This document shows positions 1-11,733 of a stretch of DNA of 64,000 bases, in pieces. This stretch comes from Piper betle (lineage: Eukaryota; Streptophyta; Magnoliopsida; Piperales; Piperaceae). The translations under genes were made by a program, and so were the position numbers. The DNA lies in NCBI GenBank assembly GCA_033002965.1, contig JAURVB010012909.1, positions 5,001-69,000 on the forward strand, in the 5' to 3' direction. The notes under the pieces are model-generated. The model did not search any database, was not told the origin of the DNA, and saw only the letters and a program-made list of their open reading frames with translations. Each line of letters starts with the position of its first letter. The first letter of the stretch is position 1.

Positions 1-335
1 CCTAAGCCTAGGCCTAAGCCTAAGCCTAGGCCTAAGCCTAGCCCTAAGCCTAGCAGCCTGAGCCTGAAGCCTGAGCCCTAGGCCTGAGCCTGAAGCCTAG
101 GCCTAGGCCTGAGCCTGGCCTAAGCCTGAGCCTAGGCCTGAGCCTAGAGCCTAGGCCTGAGCCTAAGCCTAAGCCTAAGCCTAAGCCTAGGCCTAAGCCC
201 TGAAGCCTAGGCCTAAGCCTAGGCCCTAAGCCTAGGCCTAGGCCTAGAGCCTAGAGCCCTAAGCCTAGGCCTAAGCCTAGGCCTGAACCCTAAGCCCTAA
301 GCCTGAACCCTGAACCTAGCCCTACACCCCGACCC
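1..335 (+). repeat. Degenerate telomere-like hexamer/heptamer array
   Basis: Almost every base belongs to short units such as CCTAAG, CCTAGG, CCTGAG and CCTGAAG joined head to tail. These are variants of the plant telomere unit CCCTAAA read on the C-rich strand, the orientation expected at a left chromosome end. No gene is visible. The array is less canonical than the block that follows it. Confidence 0.85.
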
Positions 336-590
336 GGCCTGAAACCCTAAACCCTAAACCCTAAACCCTACACACCCTACACCCTAACACCCTACACCCC
401 TAAACCCTACACCCTAAACCCCTAAACCCTAATACCCTAAACCCTACACCCTAACCCTACACCCTAGGCAACCCCTGAACAACGCCTAAGACCCTAAACC
501 CTAAACCATAATCCCCGAACCCTAATCCCCAAAACCCTAAATTGTAAACCCTATACCGTAGATCGTAAACCCTAAACCCTAAACTTTAAA
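336..590 (+). repeat. Imperfect CCCTAAA telomere repeats
   Basis: Runs of CCCTAAA alternate with CCCTACA, CCCTAACA and CCCTAAT variants and then decay into ordinary AT-rich DNA. This is the Arabidopsis-type telomere repeat. The block marks a subtelomeric position, or a telomere tract moved inside the chromosome. Confidence 0.9.
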
Positions 591-1145
591 ACAATGTCAC
601 TACACAACCTATGAAAAAGAAAATGCTCTTCCATATTTTTCTCTTCAGTGGAAGACATTTTTCTTACTTGGCTGAACCCTAGTAATTAGATTCAAAATTT
701 TTCTTAAAAATATATATTAATAAACAAATAAATAGTAAGCCCAAACTAAGTTAACTTTAATTCCATAAATATAATTATAAATATATCGGTAAAATTTATC
801 AATTTTTTTAGAATTCTAACTTTTCTTAATAATAATTGTTAATAATGAAAATATTTAATTAATTAAGTATGAGTGGACCCTACCGTTTATGGGTTCGGTG
901 GCTGGAGATCCTGCCAACACTACCCTTATACCTCTTGCATGTAGAATCCGAGCGTATAATTCTCTTATTTTTATGTGATGTCTACTACTTGCTTGATTTG
1001 GCATCACATGCACTTGTGATCTATTGAGATTGTTAGTCCTCCTTGGCTTCCTGCTCAAAGGTTGTGAAACTGAAAGACTGTTTTCTTTCGCTTCATTAAT
1101 GGAGAGTGATCTTCGTCCATATATTGTTTTTGCTAGTGGACTCAA
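591..1145. other. AT-rich unassigned stretch
   Basis: Lies between the telomere-like repeats and the copia LTR. Very AT-rich to about 850, then mixed. The short open frames show no recognisable domain. I see no gene here. Confidence 0.6.
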
Positions 1146-1750
1146 TGTTGAAAATCTCTCCCTCATACTTGGTAAATGGTGGTCCATTCTTGGAAAATGA
1201 AGATCCAAATTTTGAATGCATTAAAACTTGGAGATCCAAACTTGGTGTATTGGAAATTGTATCAATATTACTTACAAATACATGTCTCGACACGGTGGTT
1301 TAAACATTCAAATGAGCAGTTTGAGAGTTAGCTTCTAGTGAAGCCTAATGGAGTTTTGGGAGAAGACTAGTATTGTTAATATGAAGGTCTACTAATTGGG
1401 TTGTATTTTGAATTGTCAATTATTTCTCCATTTGATCTTTTTTCTGATATCCTCTACAATTATATACGTTTGTTTACATATCATTTATCATTTTATGGTG
1501 TTATTAATCTGTATCTTTTGTGAGAGTTTTTTATTCTCTTTGTAATCATTCGGTGATTGTACTTTTATAATCATAATGGATTATTGGGGGTAGGCTGGTA
1601 GTCTCATGATTTTCCTTTCTTTATTTTGAGGAAGGTTTATATGTTAGAAATTGTGTATCTTATTGTGTTGCTTTTGTTTTAACATCACGTGACAATTATC
1701 TTGTTACACTAATAGGTAGAATTTAGATTAAGTGTAGGCATTCCCCAACA
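1146..1750 (+). repeat. Left LTR of the copia element
   Basis: 605 bp, TGTTGAAAATC to CCCCAACA. It aligns by eye with 12362-13265, including the shared stretch near GACTAGTATTGTTAATATG. It is followed at once by a primer-site-like sequence, GTGATATCAGAAC. Confidence 0.85.
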
Positions 1751-1764
1751 AGTGATATCAGAAC

Positions 1765-2175
1765 TAGGTGAGTTTTTGTGTTGCTCCGGTCTACCTCTTA
1801 ATAAGTCAGCTCAAATTAGAGTCTCTTGTAACCTGACTGTGGCATATCAGCTCCCATATGTGTGAGGTGGAGAATTATTGAGTTAATGCCGCATCATTTA
1901 CGAGGGAAACATGTAACTTGCATGTACGTCAATGGGAATTCGCAAGCTATATTTAGGATTAAAAGAGGCCCGTAATGCTTATTTCAAGCCCCTTTTGGAG
2001 GCTCAAACTGCCCAACAAAATCGTTAGGTTAATCCCCACATCAATTATAGGGGTGGTTGATAACTTGTATATAGATTAATAAAAAAGTCTTATTCCCTAA
2101 GAACTTTTGAATTAAGAGATGGCTCATGATGCTTGCCTTTTGCGGGCCTAAAGGGCCCTTAAGTGGTATCAGAGC
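1765..2175 (+). mobile_element. TRIM-like insertion next to the copia primer site
   Basis: This stretch separates two primer-site-like motifs, at 1753-1764 and 2164-2175 (TGGTATCAGAGC). It carries two diverged copies of the short LTR seen at 16384 and 12771: a 'cccacat ... gataacttgtatatag ... cttattccctaag ... ggctcatgatgc' series, each ending in a 'gggcc' stretch. A terminal-repeat retrotransposon in miniature (TRIM), or pieces of one, inserted at the primer site explains this. The left edge is uncertain. Confidence 0.55.
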
Positions 2176-2206
2176 TTTTGGTTATATGATTGTTGGTGTC
2201 TTCAAG

Positions 2207-3060
2207 ATGGCCAAAGAAAAGTATATTAAAATTGTGACTCTAAAGAGGGCTAGTAACTGTCACATTTGAAAAGTAAAATGATTGATCATCTTTGTTCAAA
2301 AGATTACTTTGAACTCATTATACATGTCAAACTAGAAGGGAAGGACGACAAAGGTTGGGTAAAGCTTGATAGGAAAGCCATAACTTGCATAAGACAATGG
2401 GTACATAAAAATGTCTATCACCATGTGTTTATAATGTTATCTTCTAAAGCTATTTGGAAAAAGCTTCAAGAAATTTACGAGAGAAACACTTCTAGTAATT
2501 AGAACTTGTTGGTAAGGAAACTTATGAATTTAAAGTACATGGATGGTAATGATATGGGTAACCGTTTAAATGAAATGAAAAGTATTCTAACTCAACTTGC
2601 TAAATTAAAAATAACTTTAGATGATAATTTTCAAGCATGTATTTTGCTCAATTCCTTATCAAATAGTTGAGAGACATTTGTCATATCTTTGAACGACAAA
2701 AAGAAGCTAACTATGGACATGATCACAAATATCATGTTGAATGAAGAGGTAAAGAGACAATTTCAAGTGGCTACTTCCACATCTCAAACATTGGTGTCAC
2801 TAAAAAGAACTACAACAGGTAAAACTAAGACAATGGAGTCATTCAAAAGAGACAAGAGTAAAAAAATAGATCCAAGTCTAGAAAGGGCTTGAAATGCTAT
2901 TACTATAACAAGTTTGACGACATAATAAAGAAGGATTATTGGAAGCTAAAAAGGAGTTAAAAAAGGGGGAAATGTTTATAAGGCTGAAGATGATAAGAAT
3001 GTCAATGTTATAGAAGATGATTTGTTAATCATTTTTTATTATGAGAATGATCGTCTAATG
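2207..3060 (+). pseudogene. Copia gag remnant
   Basis: From ATG GCC AAA GAA AAG the frame reads as a copia capsid-type protein: a WVHKNVYHHV-like region, KKLQEIYERN, a MNLKYMDGND segment and a lysine-rich tail. A degraded CCHC zinc knuckle (KCYYY..K...) follows near 2890-2950. In-frame stops occur near 2264-2270 and 2500, and shorter open blocks are 2266-2502 and 2689-2892. It once packaged the element RNA and is no longer translatable as one chain. Confidence 0.75.
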
Positions 3061-4070
3061 ACTAACTGTGATATTAGTTAGGCGGTTGATTCAGGTGCAA
3101 TATTACATGCAACTCCTAATCAGAGTTTTTTCACTGCCTATGAAGCTTGTGATTTAGGTGTCATGAAGTAGGAAAATAACGACACATCCAAGATTATTGA
3201 TAAAGGAGATGTACATGTGGCAACCAATATGGGTTATAAGTTGATGCTAAAAAATGTAAGATATATTCCTTACTTAAAGATGAATTTGATGTCTACAAGT
3301 GTACTTAATGATGAAGGCTTTAGTTCACACTTTACTCAAGTTGTGTGCAAACTAGTTAAAAGCACATTTATTGCTGCTAAGGGGCAGAAATATAGTAGCA
3401 AGACTAATGCTAATCTAGTCCAATGGGAGGTTAATGTTTGCTCAAATGACTCTATTATTGATTTGTGGTATCGTCGTTTGGGCCACATGAGTGAGAAAAG
3501 GCTGGAAGCTTTGAAGAAGTAAAATCTGCTACCCAAGATCAATGGCACTTCAATCACCCTTGTGATCATTGCTTGATAGGTAAATAACATAGAGTTTCAT
3601 TTACAAGGTCAAGTACAAGAAAGACTGGATTACTTGAGTTGGTGCACACTAATATGTGTGGTCCAATGAATGTACAATCTTTAAGTGGTTCACTTTATTT
3701 TCTCACATTTATTAATGATGCTTTTAAGAAAGTATGATTTTATGGCATAAAGAACAAGAGCGAGGTGTTTGATCATTTTATGACTTTTATGCAATGGGCG
3801 AAAGAGAAATTGGAAAGTTATTGAAATGCGTTATAAGTGACAATGGTGGAGAGTATTGCTCAAAGGAGTTTGATGACTATTGCAACCAACATGAGATTAG
3901 GCTTGAGAAGATGCTCTCTCATTCCCCTCAACTCAATGAGATTGGCCGAGAAGACGAAACGAACAATTTCTGACAAAATCATATGCATGTTGCCTTCAGC
4001 GAGGTTGCCTAAGTACTTCTGGGGGGAGGCTTTATTAATTGTTTATTATTTGATTAACTAGTCTCCTGCA
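3061..4070 (+). pseudogene. Copia protease and integrase remnant
   Basis: Near 3085 the frame gives AVDSGAILHATP, the DSGA aspartic protease motif of copia Pol. The block at 3217-3522 is the GAG-pre-integrase region and ends in DLWYRRLGHMSEKRL, which has the usual LWHxRLGHM pattern with Tyr in place of His. Integrase core fragments follow ([14 protein letters not shown] near 3650, and 3837-4061). Frame changes are frequent, so the enzyme is lost. Confidence 0.75.
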
Positions 4071-5456
4071 CAAACCTTAGATAGTGACATATTAGGGAAA
4101 ATGTGGAGTGGAAAGAAAGTAAACTACACTCATTTGAGAGTGGTGCAAGGCATTTGCGCATGTGCCCAAGGAGCAAAAGTCCAAGCTTGATGCTTAAGCT
4201 ATGGAGTGCACATTTATAGGTTATAGAAATGATAAGTTTGGCTACAAACTTTGGGGCCCAAAAATAAGAAAGTCATCTGAAGTAGAGATGTGGTTTATTG
4301 TGAAGATCAAATCATTGAGGATTTTTTAAAAGACAATTTTAAAAAATCTCTGAAGAAGTATCAAAAATTGAAGGATCCTCAAGATGAAGAGGAATAAAAA
4401 AATGATGTTCCTATTCCCATAACTAGTAATAATGATGAAAAAAATGATGTAACAAATGAAAATATTATTCATGATAACATTGTTGATGATGTTGATGAAT
4501 AGAAAATGGAGATTTCTATTTAATGAGTGTCACCTCAACCAAGAAAGTCAAGTAGAATCATAGTTCCATCCACAAAGTATCTATCTTTAGAATATTTGAC
4601 CATCACTGAAATTAAAGTTTAGAAAATTTCAGTAAAGTTGTAAATCACAAGGAGAAGGACAAGTGGACAAAGGTTATGAAATAAAAAATAGAGTCTTCGT
4701 ATGATAATCGAACTTATGAGTTTGTTGATCTTCCAATGAGGAAGAAGGCTTTGAAGAATAAATGATTCTTTCGGGTCAAATATGAAGAAACTAGCTCATA
4801 GCCTAGGTACAAGGCAAGACTAGTTGTTAAAGACTTTAGACAAAATAAAGGTATAGATTTCAATGTAAAGTTTTCACCGGTGGTTAAAATGTCTTCAATC
4901 AGTGTTGTTTTAGCAGTGGTTGCAAACATGAACTTGGAGGTGGAACAACTTGATGTAAAGATGGCTTTTCTACGTGGAGATCTTGATGAGACTATCTATA
5001 TGGAGCAACCTGAAGGTTTTGAAGTTGAGGGAAAGAAACAAATGGTTTGCAAATTGAAGAAGAACTTGTATGGTCTCAAGCAAGCTCCAAGGCAATATAG
5101 AAGAAATTTGACTCTTTTGTGGAAGTTCATAGGTACAAGAAGTATATTTTAGATCATTGTGTATTCATCAAGAAATTTGGTGATGATGACTTCATAATAT
5201 TGTTATTTTATGTTGATAACATGTTGATTGTTGGATATGACATAGCTAAGATTATAAACTTGAAGAAGAGTTAAAGCAAATTTTTTGCCATGAAGGACTT
5301 GGGACCAGCCAAACATATATTGGGCATGTCTATAAGGCATGCTAAAGAAATAAAAAGACTACGACTATCACAAGAAAAGCATATTGAAAAAGTACTTAAT
5401 AAGTTCAACATGAAAAATGCAATGTTTGTTGCTGTTTCACTTGCTGCAATCAGACC
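4071..5456 (+). pseudogene. Copia reverse transcriptase remnant
   Basis: Block 4880-5152 contains VEQLDVKMAFLRGDLDE, IYMEQPEGFE and NLYGLKQAPRQ, diagnostic for the copia reverse transcriptase. The active-site box at about 5208-5222 reads FYVDN rather than the usual YVDD, a change in a catalytic position. The block 5290-5454 (MKDLGPAKHILGMSI) is the end of the palm/thumb. The copia sequence then stops at about 5456, where a chromovirus-type fragment begins. Confidence 0.85.
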
Positions 5457-6202
5457 TGACATAACCGGAAGATGCAGTTTGGATTGTGGATCGCAATGTG
5501 AAGATTCTCTGAAAAAAAAGTCCCCCCTAGTGCGAGTGCAGTGGACTCAAAGAGGAGTTGAAAAATCTATATGGGAATGCGAAGATGAGATGAAGAAGTG
5601 ATACCCGGAGATATTCGAGCAACAACTTCAAAACTAGGTACCTTTCTAGGGATTTCTTTTTCAGATTATGGATGAGTTTGAAACTTCCTTGGTTAAAATT
5701 TTGTAATGACCCAGCCCAAAGTGCAACATAATGGGCCAAATCATTTCTTTAAAATGGGTACCCCGAAAGTTAAAGATCTATAGTCCATTCCGACTTATAA
5801 ACAGGATCTTCTCCCAGTAGGTATTAGATGTGGGACTAAGTTGAGGGATCTCAAAATCCACCCGCCTTAGGAAATTTCGTCCCTGAAATGCCTATACTTG
5901 GCTCATTGCTAGCCCCAGCCCACGACCTTTCTGGCCCATGACCGGCAGCCTAGCCAACATTCCTAATCCAGCCCACCATCTTACACGGAACCAGGTCGGC
6001 TCTAATACCATTTGTAACGACTAAGCCTAAAGTGCAACGTAATGGGCCTAAGTCATTTCTTTAAAATGGGTACCCCGAAACTTAAAGATCTATAGTCCAT
6101 TCCCACTTATAAACAGGATCTTCTCCCAGTAGGTATTAGATGTGGGACTAAGTTGAGGGATCTCACAAATATTGTGGATGAAATTTTCTAAGGAGGGAAG
6201 GT
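5457..6202 (+). pseudogene. 3' end of a Ty3/chromovirus pol, with a TRIM inside
   Basis: Reads as the integrase C-terminus of a chromovirus: WIVDRSVMIL-like in one frame, then PLVRVQWTQRG and a WExEDEMKKxYPEIFEQ-like tail in another. It therefore contains a frameshift. After the TRIM at 5702-6167 it resumes with GATGAAATTTTCTAAGGAGG and GGAAGGT, the usual polypurine run just before a 3' LTR, and the long LTR starts at 6203. An inverted second copy lies at 8412-8740. Confidence 0.75.
5702..6167 (-). mobile_element. TRIM element with short direct LTRs (Cassandra-like ends)
   Basis: Two direct repeats of about 150 bp (5702-5852 and 6012-6167) flank a short unique core. Read on the minus strand the LTR starts TGTGAGATCCC and ends in TTACA. 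It is followed by AATGGTATTAGAGCC, a tRNA-Met primer site. Ends and primer site resemble the Cassandra TRIM group, but I did not identify the 5S RNA insert typical of Cassandra. Flanking AATTT/AATAT is a near-perfect 5-bp target duplication, supported by the uninterrupted sequence in the inverted copy near 8450. Confidence 0.75.
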
Positions 6203-8411
6203 TGTAAAACCTGTGACTCGAGTTAGAGTTTTGCTATAGCAAACCAATCAGTTTAACTATCGGTTCGAGTCGAGTCAGTTCATGAACTGTGTGCTGAGTC
6301 GAGGCCAACCGTGAATTATAAGAGATGAGGGTCAAGTGTACCTAAATATATGATAATAACGTCAAAAAGACGGTGAGAAATGAGTTATCAGAATATATGA
6401 AAGTATGCAGTACTTTTCTTTTTTTTGTGTATTTGATCGTTGAAATAGTTTTAGGCCGAATAATGCATTAGGACACGTTATAGGGTAGTTTGGATAGGTT
6501 GTTAATTATAGAAAATGTCATTATGTGTTATGGTGTGTAATATATTTTATGGGATTTTTAAATATTTTCTAGATTTTTTTAGATTTATTACGAACTAGTA
6601 ATTATTTTGACTCGAGTAGGAATTGAGTCAATACTTATTCACAAGTTTGCCACCAAAGTGTTTCTTCTCCCTCCTGACACTTCCATACCCCAAACCCCAT
6701 CGCCGCCACCCCTGCATCCCGTCGTCGCTGCACTATCGCTGATCAACGCCACCCTGTCCCGCCGTGCAGTCGTCGTGCTTCCCCGACCAACCACGGCCAC
6801 CGTATGGCCGCTATGACGCCAAAATCATCCCACGAACATGCAACATTCCCCTAGTCGATTCGCCACAGTCCGGGCTGTGACGCCAACGACCACTCCCTCG
6901 ACCTCCCCAACATTTTCCCCCTCCCTAGCATTGCCGCTAAGGCTGGCCGTGGGTCCAATCAAAGCGACCGACCACCGCAGTCGAACTCGTCACTTCCATC
7001 GGAGATCATCGCTGCCGCTGTTGTCCTCACCAACACCACCATTGGGTCGAGCTCGTCGAGTCAGTGCCAACGGTACCCCATACCACTACTATCCTGTCGG
7101 TCACCAGAAAACCATCAGGAAGTTGCCGAAAAACTGCAGGAAAACCATCAGAATCTGCCAAAAACCAGATTCGTTGGAATTTGCCGAATCTTCTGCCGAG
7201 TTCGCCGAGTCAAACCTAATCGAACTTTGGATGCCGCCAAACGCCGAATTCGAGCTCCGAGAAGCACAACAAAACCCTAACCGTCACCAATTGTTGATGA
7301 CGTGAGGTATAATTACCTCCGATTTAATTATTTAAAATTGATTATTATTATCACAACATGCTAGGATTGATTATTTGATATGATAAATGCTTGATTGTGA
7401 ATGAAGTGATGGCTTGCATGACTTGTTTGATAGTGAATTGATATTAGTAATCTAATTAAGTAAATCTGAGCACGCTAACTGACTACAACGTAACTTAGAA
7501 AAATATAATAAAATTGGTATAAATAGGATGAGGTAGAGTTATTTCTACACTGATGATTAGATGACAGTTGATGGATGTTGTTTGCATTGTGAGTGTGTTG
7601 ATTATGATGAGTTTGATGCATCGTTCAGTTAGTGGGCGTTAACTTTCAGACTTGATGTGTAGGGACGGAGCAGGTGCTCGCCGCCTAGGCATGAGGACAC
7701 GCTTGGAACTTCTGCCAGGTCCGTTTAGGACTCGCTCTCTATTTATTGTCTCATTCTATTGTGTTTTGATTAGAACAGGAAAGAGGACGTGTTGAGTTGT
7801 GGTTTTATCATATCCTACTCCACACAGGCCATTTAGCCGATCATATTTTCGAATTAATAACCCTCAAGTATGTTTTCGAAACTCAGATCCAGCTCACGAT
7901 GAAAGAGTTTTCAGTGAGATGTGAGACAAAGGAAACCGACGGCCCTGTCTTGAGATAGGGCATGTGTTTGTCAAAGCGGGCTCTAGAATTGGTGAGCATC
8001 CACTCCATTCCCGAGGGATCCTGACAACTCCACCTTTGAGTTCCTTAAACCCAAAAAGTGTGGAGGTTTATGGGTACTGTTGTGCAGCGCATGTCTAGAC
8101 TTGTGGTGTAAAAGGGTACTGAGGGCGCATGTGTGAGAGTACTCGGCCCTTGTACTCAAGACCAGGAGTATTACGGAGGATGAAAGAGAATGATTTTCCC
8201 ATGCAAAGGGATAGTTTAAATAGCCAAGGAAAGAGAATGTTATAGAAAGAGAAAGATATTGAAAGGAGATGCTGCCACCCAAGGGTGACGACTCCCATTA
8301 CTGCCCTTGTGAGAGTTCTTGAGGAAGTATATGATATTTTTTTCAACAAGAGGGTTAGCTCTCCTATGCTAGATTTATATTAGTTATTTTCTTAACTGGT
8401 AACACTCGTTA

Positions 8412-8740
8412 TATCTCCGGGTTTTACAACCTTCCCTCCTTAGAAAAATTTCGTCCCCAAAATTTTAACCAAGGAAGTTTCAAACTCATCCATAATCTGA
8501 AAAAGAAATCCCTAGAAAGGTGCCTGGTTCTGAAGCTGGTTGATCGAATATCTCTGGGTATCGCTTCTTCATCTCATCTTCGTGTTCCCATGTAGATTCT
8601 TCAACTCCTCATTGAGTCCACTGCACTCACACTAGGGGGACTTCTTTCTTTCAAAGAATCATCACACTGCGATCCACAATCCAAACTGCATCTTTCGGAT
8701 ATTTGTAAATGCAGAATCTTCTTTCTGACGATTTTGTATA
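8412..8740 (-). mobile_element. Inverted chromovirus 3' pol fragment inside LTR A
   Basis: On the minus strand this repeats 5457-5701 and the polypurine end: the same integrase tail, then CTAAGGAGGGAAGGTTGTAAAACCC. It interrupts LTR A between ACACTCGTTAT and TATAATAATGTAGG. Unlike 5457-6202 it has no TRIM, so it shows the pre-insertion sequence. Confidence 0.7.
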
Positions 8741-8935
8741 ATAATGTAGGTGAGAATTGTGATGACTGAAAGCTGTCGGGACTGCAGAAGAGTAGCACGG
8801 CACCCCGCACACATGTACCTATCGTGTGTAATGTATAATGATGGTGTGTTGATGCTGTGTGAACGATAATTATATTGTGTTTTGCCTTGATAAATTGCCT
8901 ATAAAATAAATAGATAAATGTGAATGAACAGAGAG

Positions 8936-8937
<2 letters not shown>

Positions 8938-8987
<50 letters not shown>
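8938..8987. repeat. (TA)n microsatellite
   Basis: About 23 TA dinucleotides in LTR A. The same position in related LTRs (near 11440, 19750 and 60290) is only mildly TA-rich, so this is a local expansion. Confidence 0.9.
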
Positions 8988-8992
<5 letters not shown>

Positions 8993-9293
8993 CCATGTTG
9001 TGGACAGGTTGGCCTTTATTGCACTTTTAGGGGAAACTCTGTCCGTTTTTCTATAGAAATAGATGTTTTCCTTTGGATTTCTCATTTATTGTTTTTGCTT
9101 GTATGTCATGGCATGCATGTAGGCTTGCGTTAGAACTTAATTATTCTATCCATGTTTTGCATGTCACATCTCCAGCTTAAGACGCGATGGTAGATCTGGG
9201 TCAGCATAACTAAATTCAGTAGATTAGCGAACAGTTCGGTCACTGATGACATTTTCGGGTCGGTTCACAGGTAAGCCGAAATGGGGTGTCACA

Positions 9294-11733
9294 TTTATAG
9301 ACTGAACTGGTCGGCTTGACCGTTATTCCTAGTCGGGTCAATTTCAGAACACGAGTACCGAGCCGAGGCTGATCTTGTGATGAACCATGAGAATCATGTT
9401 TGCACAAGTATATAATGATAATGTCAGTAAGCAGTAGTAGATTGAGTTATCAAAATATATGAGAGTACACCAGATTTTTCTTTATTTATTTTAATTAGAT
9501 CGTAGAATTATTTTTAAGTCGAATAATGCATTAGGATGCGTTATGGGTAGTTTGGGCTAGTTATTAGTTATAAAACATATCATTATAATGTTATGTGTTA
9601 TGTTTTATTGGATTTTTCATTGTTTTTCTGGATTCTTTTTAGAATTATTACGAGTTAGTATTATTTTTCTAGAGTCAGAGTTGAGTCAAGTTTTAATTAC
9701 GAGACAACCATTCGTTTTTCTCACTGATTATTTGTTTTTCTCACCGACCATTCATTTTTCTTACTAACCATTCGTGTTCTTCTCACTCATTGACCATTCG
9801 TTTTTCTCACTTACCATTCATTTTTCACACCGACTACACGTTTTCCTCACCGACCACTCATTTTCATCACTGACCACTCGTTTTCTTCCCCCTGACATCT
9901 ATTTATTCCACACCACTGATACTGTCACCATCCAGCCGCCACCATTCTCCTCACCCAACTTCCTTCTTTTTTCTCCCTTTCCTCTCCCCCACAATCCTCA
10001 CTTGAGTTGGTCACAACTTTTTTGCCATTGCCGCATGACTGACGATTAAGTATAGAAATTTATCCAATTTTATTTAATTGTTTTATGATTTTGGTAATTG
10101 TAATATAGGTATTGATTTAAATTTAAATGCATGTTAATGAATGATAATAATGAATTAGAGTTTGAATTTAAATGCATGTAAATAGATGTTGTCTTGTATG
10201 GATTGATGACGAGTGTAGCATTCATGTATTATACTAGGAGTTAGTATTTAGCCTTGATGTGTAGGTACGGAGAAGGAGCTAACCACCTAGGTGCGAGGAC
10301 ACGCTCGGAGCTTCTACCAAGTCCGTTAGGACTTGTTTTTTGTTTTACGCTCTATTCTAATGTGTATTATTTTATTACTTGCAAGACAAGTTAAGTGGCA
10401 TTTTATCGAATCCCACTTAACCCGGGTCATTTATTCAATAGATCTTCCTAGATTAATAACCTTCGAGGATGAGATCCCTCAAGTATGTTTTCGAAAACAA
10501 GATCCACCACAAGTTGTCTTTGAGCCTATTATATAAATCCCTTCCCAAACCTATATTTAGTTTTATCGAGTTTTCAGTGAGACGAGAGATAGGAAAACCG
10601 ACTCGTACGTACCATAAGCGGGTGCGCGTGCCAGTCAAAGTAGACTCTGAATTAGTGAGTGGGTTGTTCCAATCCTGAGGGATCATGACAACTCCAATTT
10701 TGAGTTCCTCACACCCGGAGAAACGTGGAAGTTTACGGGTGCTGTTTAGTACAGTGATGTTCGGACTTGTGGTTCAAAGGGTATTAAAGGCTACTGTCTG
10801 AGAGTACTCAGCCTTCGTGCTCAAGGCCAAAAGAATTATGGGGGAAAAAGAGGGCTTAGGATATACTTGTAGTCCCGAGGGACCAGAAAATGAAATGAGA
10901 AAATCACCAGCAGCTGAACAGTCTGTTCAAAATGCTACCGAGTCTGTAGCTCAGTGTGCTTCTCAGCAGGTGCCCTTCAAAGAGTTCACAAGAAGTATAT
11001 GAATGTTTTCTTTCATATGAGAGTTTGCTCTCATAGCCAGTTTGATATTAGTTAATTTTTGGACCAGTAACACTCATTACTAACGTGTTTTTATAATATA
11101 TGTAGGTGATGATCATGAGTAAGATGAGTTCAGTCTGGACGGAGGAGCAGTGATGTCTCTTGCACGCACTCACACGCACTGACCAAATGTTTGTTTTGAC
11201 TATTTTAATTGTGTTGTTATGTTATTATGAACAATGAAATACTTATGATGAAGATTGTGGCAAATAGAAATGGATATTGATATGATGATTTAAAACAAAT
11301 ATTAGTGTGCAAGTCGAATGATAAAAGTGAAATGTGAATAGAATGAACAGGTGGGTCGAGACCCAAATGTTGAAAATATTTTTATGTGATCGAATTAAAT
11401 GTGTATGTGACAAATATAGTGCAATAAATGTATTTGGATCTATATATTTATATACAATAATTTGACAGGGTTGCCCTTAATTACACATTTAGGAGAGACT
11501 TTGTACGTCTTATCTTACGAATTTTATCGATTTTCATCAGAATTATTTTTGGTATGAGCTAGTTGTCATGTCATCAATGTAGTAGCATATTAGGTTTATT
11601 TTTGTACATTCATCCATGCATAGTGATAGACATCTTCCATCTCGAAACGCCGAGAGTAGATCCGTAGAAGTTGGACTATATTTGTCACATTCAGGTTCGG
11701 TTCCCGAGCATGAACCAAATTTGGCTTGTTACA
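9294..11733 (+). mobile_element. Long LTR copy B, 5'-truncated, directly abutting copy A
   Basis: Begins at TTTATAGACTGAACTGGTCGG, matching LTR C from about 30 bp after its start, and ends TTGGCTTGTTACA. Landmarks match copy C: the module at 9665-9700, the conserved CCTAGG block near 10290, AGTACTCAGCC near 10805, ATATGTAGGTGATGATC near 11100. At 11734 the copia RNase H resumes, so this is the right edge of the foreign DNA in the copia element. Its GC-rich part is replaced by a pyrimidine-rich repeat (CACTGACCATTCGTTTTTCT type, 9700-9900). Confidence 0.8.

Larger units (their letters stand above)
6203..9293 (+). mobile_element. Long LTR copy A (3.1 kb)
   Basis: Starts TGTAAAACCTGTGACTCGAG directly after a polypurine run and ends GGGGTGTCACA. 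Order of landmarks: GTCGAGTCAGTT, an AT-rich stretch, the GACTCGAG...GTTTGCCACC module at 6606-6650, a GC-rich stretch, GAGGTATAATTACCTCC at 7305, the conserved CGCCTAGGC block near 7683, and AGTACTCGGCC near 8137. A chromovirus fragment in inverse orientation interrupts it at 8412-8740. GC-rich open frames inside (6607-7305) are not supported as genes. This is the 3' LTR of the chromovirus fragment at 5457-6202. Confidence 0.8.

Noticed and set aside
855..1208. 117-residue minus-strand frame near the telomere repeats
   Set aside because: It crosses the start of the copia LTR and has no domain.
2164..2175. tRNA gene suggested by the tRNA-complementary motif
   Set aside because: TGGTATCAGAGC is only the complement of a tRNA-Met 3' end used as a retroelement primer site. 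No cloverleaf surrounds it. I found no tRNA or rRNA gene in the window.
6607..7305. Proline/serine-rich open frames in LTR A
   Set aside because: They lie in the GC-rich segment of a repeated LTR, are not conserved in frame between LTR copies and show no domain.
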